The notes under the pieces are model-generated. The model saw only the letters and a program-made list of their open reading frames with translations, made no database searches and had not been told where the DNA came from. Shown here in pieces: positions 10,120-23,200 of a stretch of DNA of 64,000 nucleotides. The translations under genes were made by a program, and so were the position numbers. How positions within the stretch are numbered: position 1 is the stretch's first letter; the number at the start of each line of letters is the position of its first letter. Source of the DNA: Alcaligenaceae bacterium SAGV5 (GTDB taxonomy: Bacteria; Pseudomonadota; Gammaproteobacteria; Burkholderiales; Burkholderiaceae_B); NCBI GenBank assembly GCA_009360345.1, contig SPDP01000001.1, forward strand, positions 1,488,001 to 1,552,000, given 5' to 3'.

Positions 10120-11121
10120 ATGACGATTTTCATGCCTTCCACGACCACCGGCCAGGGAACCACCGATGCGCTCCGCGAGGAGGCCCGTATCTGGTTGAGC
10201 CGTCTGGCCGTCGGGGAAGTCAGGCAGGTGGATCTACAGGCATTCAAGCGCTGGCAGCACGCCAGCCCCGCGCACGCCGCCGCCTTCGAGGACGCCAGGC
10301 GCCAGTGGCAGGCGATGAGGCCCGTGATCGGCGAGTTGCTGCGCACCGATCCGAAGATCGCGGCCAGGCACGACCGCATGATGCAAGGCCCGAGGGTGAG
10401 CCGCCGTGCGTTCCTGGGAACGGCCGCCGGTGCGGCGGCGATTGCGGGCGTCGCGGTGGCGTATCCGCCGCTCGGCCTGTGGCCGGCGCCGGGCGAATGG
10501 GGCGCCGACTATCGTACCGGCACGGGCGAACAGCAGGCCATCGCGTGGACCGAACGGGTTCGCATCACCCTCAATACCAACACCCGTATCCGTCGACGGA
10601 CAGCGGCCGATGAGATCCCCGGTATCGATCTGCTGTCCGGTGAGGCCGCGATCGACCTGGCCGGAGTCGGCACCGCTTTCCACGTCGTCGCGGGTGCGGG
10701 CCGGGCGGTGGCGGAGTCCGGTCGCTTCGAGGTGCGGAATCTGGCCGGCAGTGTGTGCGTGACCTGCGTCGAAGGATCGGTGCGTGTTGAGCACCCCGCC
10801 GGCATTCGCCAGTTGCAGGCTCGCCAGCAGGCGATCTACGACGCCATGTCGATCGGTTTTCAGGCCCGCATCGAGCTGGACGAGGTGTCGGCATGGCGCC
10901 GTGGCGAGCTGTTGTTCAGGCAGAGGCCCCTGGCACAGGTGGTGGACGAGATCAATCGTTATCGACCCGGCAGGATAGTGCTGATGGCGGTGTCCAAGCG
11001 CGAGCAGCCGGTAAGCGGACGCTTTCGCATCGCTGTCCTGGACGAGGCCATCGTCCAGCTCCAGCATACTTTCGACTTGCAAGCGCGGACGTTTCCCGCC
11101 GGGGTGCTGGTTCTCAGTTGA
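10120..11121 (+). CDS. FecR-type transmembrane anti-sigma regulator
   Basis: A 333-residue protein with the FecR layout. The cytosolic N-terminal anti-sigma domain (DUF4880-like: EARIWLSRLAVGEVRQVDLQ ... HAAAFEDARRQW) ends near residue 75. SRRAFLGTAAGAAAIAG at residues 94-110 is a twin-arginine-like motif leading into the single membrane segment (97-119). A FecR domain follows (about 130-225), and then a C-terminal STN-like domain (RPLAQVVDEINRYRPGRIVL ... VLDEAIVQLQHTF) that in this family touches the partner signalling domain. ATG codons at 10120 and 10132 are both possible. It is predicted to control the sigma factor just upstream. Confidence 0.88.
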   Translation: MTIFMPSTTTGQGTTDALREEARIWLSRLAVGEVRQVDLQAFKRWQHASPAHAAAFEDARRQWQAMRPVIGELLRTDPKIAARHDRMMQGPRVSRRAFLGTAAGAAAIAGVAVAYPPLGLWPAPGEWGADYRTGTGEQQAIAWTERVRITLNTNTRIRRRTAADEIPGIDLLSGEAAIDLAGVGTAFHVVAGAGRAVAESGRFEVRNLAGSVCVTCVEGSVRVEHPAGIRQLQARQQAIYDAMSIGFQARIELDEVSAWRRGELLFRQRPLAQVVDEINRYRPGRIVLMAVSKREQPVSGRFRIAVLDEAIVQLQHTFDLQARTFPAGVLVLS

Positions 11122-11167
11122 GTGGCCGCATGGCCGCGCTGATTCCGGAAGCCGTCGAAAATATTTA

Positions 11168-11199
11168 GCGGGTTGCGCGGTTGCTGCGTGTCTTCCAGA
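11168..11199 (+). promoter_or_regulatory. Candidate ECF-sigma promoter upstream of the exoprotein gene
   Basis: GCGGGTT at 11168-11174 and GTGTCTTCCAGA at 11188-11199, the same sequence and spacing as the block before the fecR-like gene, while the intervening bases differ. It lies about 79 bases before the exoprotein ATG. Conservation of both blocks but not the spacer is what a shared sigma-factor promoter would look like. Confidence 0.55.
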
Positions 11200-11277
11200 T
11201 AGACGGACCGATCTCTGTGGGCGTGCTGCGCCGACAGTCTGACGGCATCGATTCCAACCTACTGGCGGATATCTCCC

Positions 11278-14200
11278 ATGAAGCACGCGCATCGCGGCAG
11301 TCACCCTGACCTCAAACGTACAGCGACTCCCCGTGGATCCGAACGGCGTTTTGCGATGGCGCCGATCGCGCTGGCATTGGCGGCGGGTGGCATGGCTGGC
11401 GGCGCGCAGGCGCAACAGGCGTTCAGCCCGGCATGGTTCGCCGCCAAGGGGGCCGCGCAGGCGGGTGCGGCCGCAACCGGCAAGCTGCCCAACGGCATGC
11501 CGGCGTCCAGCCTGGCGAATCCGTCGCAGCAGTCGGTGGCGGCACGGCAGAAACTGCAAACCTCGATCAACAACCTGAACATGGCGGCGCGGGCCATTGC
11601 CGCCCAGCAGGCGCTCCAGGCGCAAATGCGCGCCGAGGCGCTGGCCAATGGCGAGTCCGTGCCGGATGGCCTGGCCGAAGGCGGCCTGAAGGTCGATGGG
11701 AACTCGCTCACGGCGGGGTGGCTCAACGCGCAGGCACCGGCGCAGACCGTTGCCAACGGGCGTACCACGGTAGGCATTCAGCAGACCGCCGACAAGGCGA
11801 TCCTGAACTGGGAGACCTTCAATGTGGGCAAGAACACCACGGTGGAGTTCCAGCAACAGAAGGATTGGGCGATCCTCAACAAGGTCAACGACCCGCTGGC
11901 GCGGCCCTCGCAGATCCAGGGCCGGATCAAGGCCGACGGCACGGTGCTGATCGCGAACCGGAACGGCGTCGTGTTCGAGGGAAGCAGCCAGGTCAATGTC
12001 CGCAATCTGGTGGCGGCCGCCGCCACCATCACCGACACGCAGTTCCAGATCAACGGCGTGTACGGCGCAACCGCCACGACGCCGACCTTCACCGATGCCC
12101 ACGGTGCCGTGAGGGTGGAGCGGGGCGCGCAGATCACCACCGACGAGCCTCGATCCGTGACCGATGGGGGAGGCTATGTGATGCTGCTCGGCACGCAAGT
12201 GGAGAACGCCGGAGAGATCGTCACTCGCAAGGGCCAGGCCCTGCTCGCCGCCGGTGACAGGTTCGTCATCCGCAAGGGGGCGAGTTCCGACGCCAATTCG
12301 TTCTCCACCGTGCGCGGCAGCGAGATCATGCCGCAGTTCAACGCCGACGTCGTGGATGGCGAAGGCAGGCCCGTGCCGAATCCGGCGGGCCGGGTCGCCA
12401 ACAGCGGCCTGATCGCGGCGCGCGAAGGCGACATCACGCTGGCCGGGCGCGAGGTGCGGCAGGATGGTGTCGCGGTCAGCAGCTCCACGGTGAATGCGCG
12501 CGGCAGCATCCACTTGCTGAACTCGGCGACCGACGCGCGCGCCCGCGTGACGCTGGGCGAGGGCGCGACGACGGCCGTGCTGCTCGAGGACGACGGCGGA
12601 GCCACGGCGCTCGACGCGCAGCGCGATGCGCTCATCAAGGAGTCCGCCGCGCTGGACCAGCAGCGCATCAGTGCCGCCGCCGTTGCGGGCACTACGGGGA
12701 GTTTCGACAACTACTCCGCGCTGGCCGATCGCCGCGATCTTTCGCGCATCGAGATCGTCGGCGGCGGCATGGTCGGCTTCGGGGGAGGCAGCCTCACGCT
12801 GGCCACCGGCGGCCAGCTTGCCGTCACCTCCGGCAACAGTGGGTCTGGCACGAAACAGACTCCCGTCTACAACCCGGGTGCCATCGCGGCCGATACGGGA
12901 GCCATCCTCGATGTTTCCGGCGCCGTGGGCGTCAACGTCGCCATGGAAAGCAACAACATCAAGGTCAACGTGCAGGGCAACGAACTACGCGATGCGCCTT
13001 TGAACCGTGACGCCGGCAGGCTGTTCAACCGCAATCTCTGGGTCGACCGTCGCGATCTCGTGCTGGTGCCTGCCGGCACCGACGGCTACGAAAGCGACCG
13101 CTACTACACCGCGGGCGGATTGCTCGAAGTCTCCGGCTATCTGGGCAACGCCGGCCACGGTATCGGAGAGTGGATGGCGCAGGGCGGCAGCATCAACCTC
13201 GTCACCGACAGCATCGTCACCGCGGCCGGGTCCCTGGTCAACATCGCCGGCGGCTCGGTTGACGTGGCCACCGGCTACGTGCGGCAAAGCTGGCTCCAGG
13301 GGGCGGACGGCAAGCTCTACACGGCGGGACTTGCGCCTGCCAGCTTCGTCTATCGCGGGGTCTACGTGGGGTTCGAGAGCACGAGCGAACGTTGGGGCGT
13401 TACCCAGAACTACTACAGCCCGATCATCGCCCCGCAGCAGCGCCTGGAAAACGGCTACACCGTCGGTCGCGACGCCGGCAAGCTGGAAATCTGGGCACAG
13501 GCGGCCTCGCTTGCCGGCGACATCGATGCCTCCGTGTTCAATGGCATGCGCCAGACCGATGTCCGTCCGGCCACGGTCAGCGACGGCTACAAACTGAGTC
13601 AGACCCAGGCAGCGTTGGCGGGCCGGCTGGTCTTCCAGACCTGGGATCCGACCCTGGATCCGCAAATCGCCGGCATTGCGCGCCTCCAGCGGCAGGCCGA
13701 CGTCAGCCTGGCGGCGTCCGCGCCCGACGCGCCCTCGGACGCGGGCGTCAAGCTGTTCTGGGCGGATCTGGCCCGTATCAACGCCGCGGGCCTGGGGGGC
13801 CTGAAGGTCGATACACGAGGGCGCATCGTCCTCGGCGACGACCTCGCGCTGGCGCCCGGCGGCGCGCTCAACTTCGCCGGCGCCGTCGATCTGCAAGGCT
13901 CCATTACCGCGCGCGGGGGAACGGTCAAGATCGATGTCGGTGTCTCGGCGTACGGCGATGCGCTGCCCTTGACCGTGGCCGACGGCATTACCATCGACAC
14001 GCGCGGTCTGTGGACCAATGCCGTGCTCGACCCGGCCGGCGCGTGGGGCATCGCCTTCCGCAACGGCGGCTCGGTCAGCCTGTCCACGTTCGGCGAGCTG
14101 GCGCTGGAGTCCGGCTCGCGCATCGACGCCTCAGGCGGCGGCGCGCTGCGGACCGGCGGTTCCACGCTGGGCGGCAATGGCGGCGACATCAGCCTCAGCG

Positions 14201-17200
14201 CGGGCGGTCTGGTGATCGATGGCGGCGGCGAGATCGCCTCGTATGGCTTCGGCAAGGGCGGCAAGCTCCGCGTCGTCACCCCGGCGGCCATTTCCATCGG
14301 CGGCACCCTGACCGAAACCCGCGGCCTGCTCGCCCCGGGAGAAACCGCACCGTTCGAGTTGACGGTGTCCGAGGCCTTCACCCTTCCCGCGGGCTACACG
14401 CTGCCGGTCACCTTGAATGTCTCCTCCGGCCAGTGGGTGCCGCTGGGTGAAGAAATCCCCGGGAGCGTCCTCGACTTGATCGGGGTCGTGCCGCAACACC
14501 GCCCCGTGATCGGTCCCAATGGTTGGGTGGTGCCGCTCGCTTCACCCTATGGTGGCAACGTATGGGCCATCGATCCGGTCACCAACGTCCAGAAGGGGTA
14601 CTTGACCGGCGAGCGGGTGCCGGCCGGGTTCATCGTCACCTCTTTCCAGGGCGCCTTTCCTGCGGGCTACGTGCTGCCGCGCGATGCTTTCACCGGACCG
14701 CTCTACATTCCGTATCCGCGCACCGCCACCTATGCCGCCGGCACCACGCTCACGGCCGATCTGCGCGTGCGTTCAGGCACGGTGCTTTCGCGCGGCACCG
14801 TGTTGCCGGTCCAGGCCAAAGTCTTGCCGACCTTCGACATCGTCGATGCCAACGCCTTCTTCCAGCAGGGCTTTTCGGCGTACGACCTGAGCGGCGCCGC
14901 GGGCCTGATCGTGCAGCCCGGCACGCAGATGGACGTGGCCATGCCGGTCTACCGTTTCAACGATACGGCGCAGGCGCAGTCCCTGGCCCGCGACGCGCTG
15001 GCCAGGGCGGCGGAACTCGCGCTGCCGCCGCTGTTCGCGGAAAACCCGGCCAAGGGCACGCTCAGGCAGCGCGCAGGCGCCGATGTCGCTCTGACCGGCG
15101 GCCTTCCCGGCCTTCCCCTTTCCGGCAGGCCGGTCGATCCGCTGACCAGCGGCGCCCTCATCGTCGGAGAGAATGCCCGCATCAGCGTCGATCCGGGCCG
15201 CGGCATCGACCTGACTTCCCGGGGCCAGATCCAGGTCGAAGGGACGCTGTCCGCGCCTGGCGGACATATCGGCATCATCAACACGCGCACGTTGATGAAT
15301 GTGTTCGACTCCTATCGCGCCGCTCATCCCAATGACTACGGCTACATGCCCCTCGACCCCACCGATGGCGTGTCGGTGTGGATCGGCGAGCACGCCGTGC
15401 TCGATGCCGCCGGTCGCGCCTATACCGCGCTGGACGCGGCGGGCAATCCCTACGGTGTCGTGTTCGGGGGGGGCCACATCCAGTTGGGCGGCAGCAACGC
15501 CGATGACCCGTTCAGCACCGGCGTTCTCTCCAGCAGCACCTATGTGGTCGTGCGCGACGGCGCGGAAATCAACGCCGACGGAGCCAGCGCCATCATCGGC
15601 GTAGGGGCCGCCACCGGCCGGGAGCGCAAAGAGGTCGCCACCGATGGCGGTTCCATCACCATCAGCAGCTACTCGGGGTTTTTCCTCGACGGGAACCTGC
15701 ACGCCAGGGCAGGGGGCGCGGGCACCCGTGGTGGCGCGCTGGACCTGCTGCTCGAATCCGCTTTCTACCCCAATGTCACGGACCTGAACGCTCGCCCTGC
15801 ACGCATTCTTACCCTTACCCAGGACTGGACACCGCAATTGTCGGCCGACCTGCAAGTCGGCCAGGAAGCCCCGGCCTTCACTCCCGGTCGCGCCCGCGTC
15901 AGCGCGGCGCAGATCCAGGCGGGCGGTTTCGACAGCCTCACTCTCATGGGGCGCAGCGCCATCGTGTTCGACGGCGACGTCACCCTCGATCTGGGCAAGT
16001 CCCTCACGCTTTCCCAGGGCGCGCTCCACAACAGTCGCGAAGACGGTCGTGTCTCGTTGAGCGCCCCACATGTGTTCTTCGATGGTGGCGTCCTGTTCGT
16101 CGGTGATTACAACAGCCAGCGCTGGGGACTGCCCACCGGCGGCACCGAGGGCCTGCTCCAGACCGGCAGCCGCCTCGACGTCGCGGCTCGCCTGATCGAC
16201 GCGGAAGACACCACTCGCATTTTCTATGCGGACACCGTACTCGACAGCGCCGGCGACCTGCGCCTGCTCCCGGCCACCGGCGCTCCGCTCGATGCGGGGT
16301 TGAATGGCAGCTCCACTCGCCTGACCGCCTTGCGCGCACAGGGCAACCTCGGCATCGTCGCCGCGCAGATCTACCCCGTGACCAACGCCGTCGCCGAGAT
16401 CGCCGCTGGCAGCGCCAGCGCGCCGGCCACGCTCTCGCTGTCCCGCAGCACCGTGGAATTGCCCGCGCTGCCGTATTCCGTTTTCGGTGCGCTCAACCTG
16501 AATGCCGCCATCATCGAGCAGGGCGGCGTGCTGCGCGCGCCCTTCGGCAACCTCACCCTGGTCGCCGGAAAAAGCGTGCGCCTGCTGCCCGGCAGCGTCA
16601 CCTCCATCAGTACCCGCGATCTCGTCATTCCCATGGGCGGTACCGTGGATGGCGTCAGCTACCAGTTGAACGGCGCCGACATCCCACCGGCCGATCTCAT
16701 TACCGGCCAGTACGCCGCGCCTTTCACTTTTGGCGGCCAGCCGCAGATAAGCGGCACGCTTGGCCTGAACATCGACACGCCTTCGCTCACCAGCGAAGCC
16801 GGATCGCTGCTCGACGTGTCCGGTGGCGGCTATTTCGCGGGCGGTGCCTTCGTTACCGGCCGTGGTGGTTCGGTGGACACGCTGCTTGCCCCGCTGAACC
16901 CCGGCGGCCGGGTCTATGCGATCGTGCCGGGCGCGCAGGCGGCCGTTGCCCCGCCGGCTGGCGGCTACTATGCCGCGTGGACCGGTGCCGTGCCTGAGCC
17001 GGGCCAGCAGATCACCATTCCCGAAGGAGTGGCCGGCCTGCCGGCCGGCATCTACACGCTGATGCCGGCCAACTACGCATTGCTGCCCGGCGCCTGGCGT
17101 GTAGAACTGGGCGCCACCGGCGCCAGGCATGCCGATCCGGTCAAGCTGCCCAATGGCTCGTATACGGTTTCCGGCAGCCAGGGCAACGCGCTGACCGGCC

Positions 17201-20200
17201 TGGCGGACAGCCTCAACACCGCTGTCACGTTGACCGACGGTGCCATGCTGCGCACCTGGTCCAACTACAACGAAACCGGCTACAGCGCCTTCCAGCAGAG
17301 GCGGACGGCGCTCTTCGGCACCTTGCGCCCGCAACTGGAGGCCGACGGCGGCCAGTTCCGGTTCACCGCCCGCGCGAAGGCGGACGCTCCGGCCAACAGC
17401 GCGCTGGTCTGGCATGGCGCGACCGATTTCAGCGCCGCCGAAGGCGGCTATGCCGGCCACTTCATGCTCACCGCGGCCCCGGGGGGCGCTTTCTCGCCGT
17501 GGCCGCAGGGCAGGCTCGTCATCACCGGCGAGTCCGGCGGCACTGGCAACGACGCCAACACCATCACCGTCGCCGCTCGTGATCTCGATGCATTGGCCGC
17601 CCCCAATCTGTGGCTGGGCGGCACCCCCGTGAAGGACTACAACGCGCCCAATATCTCTTTGCGCGGCAACGTTGGCAATAGCGCCGCCATGGTCCAGCAA
17701 TTGGTGCTCGAAGAAGGGGTGAACCTGACCGCGGGCCAGATCGTGCTGGGGGCCAACAACCGGATCAGCCTGCGGGAAGGCGTGACGCTGAACACGCTGG
17801 GGCAGGGCAGGTCCTGGCTGGACAGCCGCAACGGCCTGTTCTTCGGCGCCGTCGCCTCGACGTTCGGCAGCTACGCCACGCTGCTGGTCAGCAACGGCGA
17901 GTTCACGCTGGATGCCCCCTCCGGCCTGTTCGGCAGCAACATCGAACTGGCCGATGGCGTGAAGCTGTACTCCGAAGGGAGCATAGGCTTCTACTCGGAT
18001 CTTGGCGTTTCCATCACCGGCACCCCCACGCTGGGCACGCGCAACCTGTCGCTGGCGGTGCCGTCCTTCAACATCGGTACGGACGAAGTGCTGGCCGCCG
18101 TCCTTGCCGACCGGGGTCCACTCCCGGCGGGCATGAACCTGAACCAGCGCATGCTGGACACACTGTTCGCCGGCAACCCGGCCGCCGGCGTGCCTTCGGT
18201 ACAGAGCCTTTCCCTCTCCGCCGCCCAGAGCATCAATTTCTTCGGCAGTGTGGAACTGGACACGCTGGATCCGGCCACGGGCCGGTTCCGGCTCGGCCAG
18301 CTCGTACTCAACAGCCCGGCCATCTACGGCTACGGCGAAACAGGCGACGTGGTGCGCCTGACCGCCGACACCCTGGTCTGGAACAACACCCAGAAAGTCG
18401 TGGATACCGCCAACAGCAGCAGCATTGGCAACGACACGCGTTATTTCTCGGCCAATCCGGGCGCGCTGCTGGCCGGCGGCACCGGGGCGGGCATGTTCCA
18501 GATCGACGCCAATGCCATCGTGCTCGGCAATCCGACCCCCGCCAAGCCGGACACCAGCATTGCCTATCACCGCCTGCTGCTTGGTTTTGCCGATGTGAAC
18601 TTCAATGCGGCTGAACGCATCACCGGCAATGCCAAGGGCACGCTCTCCGTCTATCAAGGTGGCGCCGACCCCGGTGCTGGCCGGTTCGACCCCGAGACCT
18701 ACCAGGGCAACGGCGGCAATCTACATCTCAATACCCCTTTGCTTACGGGCGAGGCGGGTTCCGTCATCGCCTACCGCGCGGGCGGCGCGCTGGATGTTAC
18801 GGCGCCGGCAGGCTCCGCTCCGGCGGCGAACGCCGGCATCGACATCGGCGCCACGCTCGCGCTGCGCGGCCATGCGGTGGAGGTGGCGTCCGATGTGCTG
18901 CTGCCCAGCGGCAAGCTCACCCTCACGGCCGACCAGGACGTGACCCTGGCCGGAGGCAGCCTGCTGGACGTCTCCGGCCGCCGCCTCACTTTCTTTGACG
19001 TGACCCGCGACAGTTGGGGGGGCGACGTGGACATCGTGTCCCTGCATGGCAACATCGTGCAGCACGCCGGTTCGACCATCGACGTCTCGGCGGACGAGAC
19101 AGTCGGCGCCGACGCCGGCAGCCTGCGCGTCACCGCGCTGGATGCGGCCAAGGGGCGGATCCAGCTCCAAGGCACGCTCGCGGGCGCGGGGGGCGAAGGC
19201 CACGCCAACGGCGGTTTTCAATTGGCCGCGCAGCATATCGGCGACCGGGCCACGGATCTCAGTGCCGACTTCGCCGCGCTCAACACCATGCTGACCGCCG
19301 CCGGCTTCACCGGTGAGCGCGCCTTTGCCCTCAAGCAGGGCAACCTGAGCGTGGGTGACGAAATCAAGGCGCAGGCCGTCACCCTTTCGGTCGACGGCGG
19401 CAGTCTGACCGTCAACGGCAGGATCGATGCCTCGGGCCAGAAACCCGGCAGCATCCGCCTGGCCGCCCGCGACGATCTACGCCTGACCGGCGGCGCCGTG
19501 CTCGACGCCCACGGTACGGTCCTGCAGGTGGACAGCCATGGCCAGGCCATCGAGGCGAAGAATCGCGGCATCGTCGAGCTGACCTCGGCCCAGGGTTGGC
19601 TGCGGCTGGACGATGGCAGCACGCTGGACGTGTCGGCGCCGGGCGTGGGCGACGGTCGCGTTACGTTGAACGCGCGCCGCGCCAGCGAAACCGGCGGCGA
19701 GGTGCTGATCGACGCCGCCGGCCGCGTGAACGTGCGGGGTGCCAGGAGCATCGCCGTCAATGGCTTCTGGACCTATGCGCCCACCGATGCCGCCGGCAGC
19801 ATCGTGCAGGACAACACCGCCGACAATGTACCGGCCGGTGCGCTGGGCCTGGACCAGATCGATGCGCAGAACCGGGTTTTCTACGCCAACGCGCAGGCCA
19901 GCACGGTCTTGCAGGCGCGCCTTGCCGGTCTCAAGGCCTACGGCGATGCCTACCACCTGCGCCCGGGTGTGGAAATCATCAGCAGCGAGGCTTCGGGCGG
20001 CAAGCTGACGGTGAAGGGAGATCTCAATCTTGCCGGCTATCGCTACGGCCCGCGGGCCGTGCGCAACCCCGACGCCGCCGATTATGGCGCGGGCGAACCA
20101 CTGGCGCTGGTGGTGCGTGCCGAGGGCGATCTCGCCATCCACGGCAGCATCACGGACGGCTTTGGCCTGCCGAAGCGAACGCCGGACGACAGTCCACTGC

Positions 20201-23200
20201 TGTTGCAGGCCGGCAAGGCCTTGACCGGCGACTACACCCTGCCCGAGGGCGTGACGCTGGCCACCGGCAGCAAACTGGGCGCGGGGGCGATCCTGCCGAT
20301 GGATGTGGAGCTGCGGCGCGCCCAGGTGCTTCCGCAGGGGCAGGCCGCGCCGGAAACCATCATTCTGGGGGTGAACTATGTCGACCAGTGGGGATCGCAG
20401 ATCGGCTCCATCTTCGGTGGCCTGAACGCCTGGGGTGAACTGCTCCAACCGGTCACGGTCGTGGCCGGCCGGGTCGACGACTGGAACTACAACGGCTGGA
20501 CCTTCGGCCCGGGCGAAACCTTCTACTATCCGCTGGGCGCGGGCGCCACCATTCATGCCGGCACCATCCTGAGCGCCGCGAGCTCCGGCTACGCCGATCT
20601 GTTGCTCAAGGACGGCGCCAAGATCATGGCCAACCGGGCGCTGCCGCAGCCGGTGAAACTGGGGGCCGACTATGCGCTGGCCGCCGCGATGACGGCGACC
20701 GGGCGCATCGTCACCCCCGGCCGCACCTTCGAGATCGGCGATCTGATCCCGGCCGGTACGGCGCTGCCCAGCGGCAGCACGATCGGCGCGGGCGCGGCGC
20801 TGCCTTTCGATTTCTATATCGACGCGATCACCTGGCAGGCGGGCAATCCGCTGGTGCTGGCCGGTGGCTATACCCTGGGCAGCGGCCTTGCGCTGGCCGC
20901 CGGCACGGTGCTGCCTGCCGGCACCATGGCCGCCGGCAACGTGTATGCCACCAGCCGTCGTCCGGTATGGGCGGTGGCGCCGATGCTGGCGGCCGGTAGC
21001 GAGTCGGCGTCCCTGCGGTTGGTCGGCGGCGCCGACCTGGCCGCGGCCGATACCCGCGCCCTGGCATCCTCCGAGGCCTTGGCGGGCAGGGGCAACGTCA
21101 CCTTGAGCGACGAGCGCATCTCCGCCAGCACCAGCCTCCCCATCTTCAGCGTGCTGCGAACCGGCACCGGCGACCTGGACATCCTCGCCGGCGGGAGTCT
21201 TTCGCAAGGCTCGCCCTTCGGCGTGTACACCGCCGGCACCCAAAGCAACCTGGCTTCAGGCAACGAGGCCTACATGCTGCCGCGCGCCAGCCTGACCGGT
21301 CTGCCGGACTACGACGCCGCGCTGGAGCAACAGGTGTTGTGGTTCCCCGATCACGGCGGCGACTTCCTGCTGGTGGCCCAGGGCGATGTGTCCGGCTATC
21401 AGTGGACAACGAGCAGCAGCGGCGGCCTGGTGCAGAACGACGTGGCCGCCTGGCTCTGGCGCCAAGGCGCCGACGGCATGGGCCATGCCACCGCCTGGGG
21501 TGTCAATTTCGGCACCTATGCGGCCTTCGGCGCCCACTACGACGCCGACACACGCACGACCATCCCTCACGCCGGCGTGGTCGGCTTCCAGGGGTTCGGC
21601 GCGTTGGGTGGAGGCAATGTCACCCTGCTCGCTGGCGGTGATGCCGGTCTGCTGTCGCCGTCCAATCCGTATGTGGACACCGTCAGCGGCGGCCTCGTGT
21701 TGGCCGTGGGCGCCACGGGCCGTGTCACCGAGGTGACCAAAAACGCCGACGGCGGCGTGACCGGTGGCACGTTGGTACAAACCGGCGGCGGCGACCTGAC
21801 CCTGAAAATCGGCGGCGGCCTCAACGCGGCGCAGGCCAGTGTCTCCAGCGCCGGCAGCATGAACGGCAAGCTGGTCGATCTGCGCGGCGACATCCGCATC
21901 AGTGCCGCGCAGATCGGCAGCCTGGCCCGGACCTGGGGCACCACGAACGGGCTCGATCCGCGTGCGGCCGACAACTACACGGCCTATGCCGTGCGCAACC
22001 TCATCACGGGGCCCGTGCTGGTGCCGGGCGACGGTACGGTCAGCGTGCGGACCCGTGGCGATCTGGTGCTGTCCGGCTGGCAGGATGCCGGCATGGTCCA
22101 GGCCACTTATCTGCAAGGAGGCAGCTTCGCCAGTCCCGATATCTACAGCTTCGCGGGCAGCCTGCTCGACAATCCGGCCAGGACCGGCGTTGACCGCACC
22201 TGGTTCTCGCTCTGGACGCCGGACACCGCCGTCGCGCTGTTCTCGGCGGGGGGGCAGCTCGTGCCGTTCAACGGTAACCAGAACCAGGGGATGACCTATT
22301 CCCAGGTGTCCTACCTGCCTGGCCAGTTCCGGGCAGTGGCCGGCAGCGGCAGCATCTACTATGGCTCGGAACTGAGCAACAGCGTCCTTACCTATGAGTT
22401 GCTGCCTGCGCCCACCGGCCAACTGGAGCTCCTGGCCGCGGACTCGATCCACGCGGCCGCCCGCAGCGCCGGCGCCAGGCTAGGTCTCTCCGGCGCGCGC
22501 ACCGGCGTCAACGAACTGCCCAATCCTTTCAAGCCGGGCTGGGTAATGGCCCCCCTCGGCTTCACCGGCGATTTGGTCAACTTCCCCCTTGATCCGGCCT
22601 GCGTCTGCGGCACCAACACGCTGGTCTCCATCGGCCCCCCTGCCTATGAGGGGGGGCCCAGCCGCTACTTTCCCAAGAGCGGCTACTTTGCCTTCCAGGC
22701 CGCCGATGCGCCCACCGGCGCGCTGCACGCGGCGGATCCGGACCCTGTGCGCTTGTACGCGGTCGGAGGCGACATCATCGGCCTGGTGCTGGGCGGCTAT
22801 CAGGCCGGCAACCGGCAGACCGGGACCACCGCTTCCTGGCTGCTGGCCAAGGCCACGCAAGTGCGCGCAGGCGAGGACATCGTGGGCTTCGGCGTGTGGG
22901 GTACCGGCGTCTACGAAGGCGTCGGCAGTTATCTCATGAACGCCAATGCCACCGACGTGTCGATCATCGAGGCGGGGGGCGACATCTTCTACGCCAACGT
23001 CAAGATGGCCGGCCCCGGCACACTGGAAATCACCACCGGCGGCAACTTCTACCAAGGCAACCAGGGCAGTATCCAGAGCATCGGCTCGGTGATTCCCGGC
23101 GACACTCGCCCGGGCGCGGGCATCGTGGCGCAGGTGGGTTTCAATGCGACCGGGGCGGACTGGGCGGCCCTGGCCGCGCTGTATCTCGATCCGTCCAGAC

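Noticed and set aside
14773..18657. A long open frame on the minus strand opposite the exoprotein gene
   Set aside because: GC-rich coding DNA often leaves mirror frames open. There is no ribosome site, the protein is repeat-poor and unlike any family, and the plus-strand frame has signal peptide, TPS domain and DUF3739.
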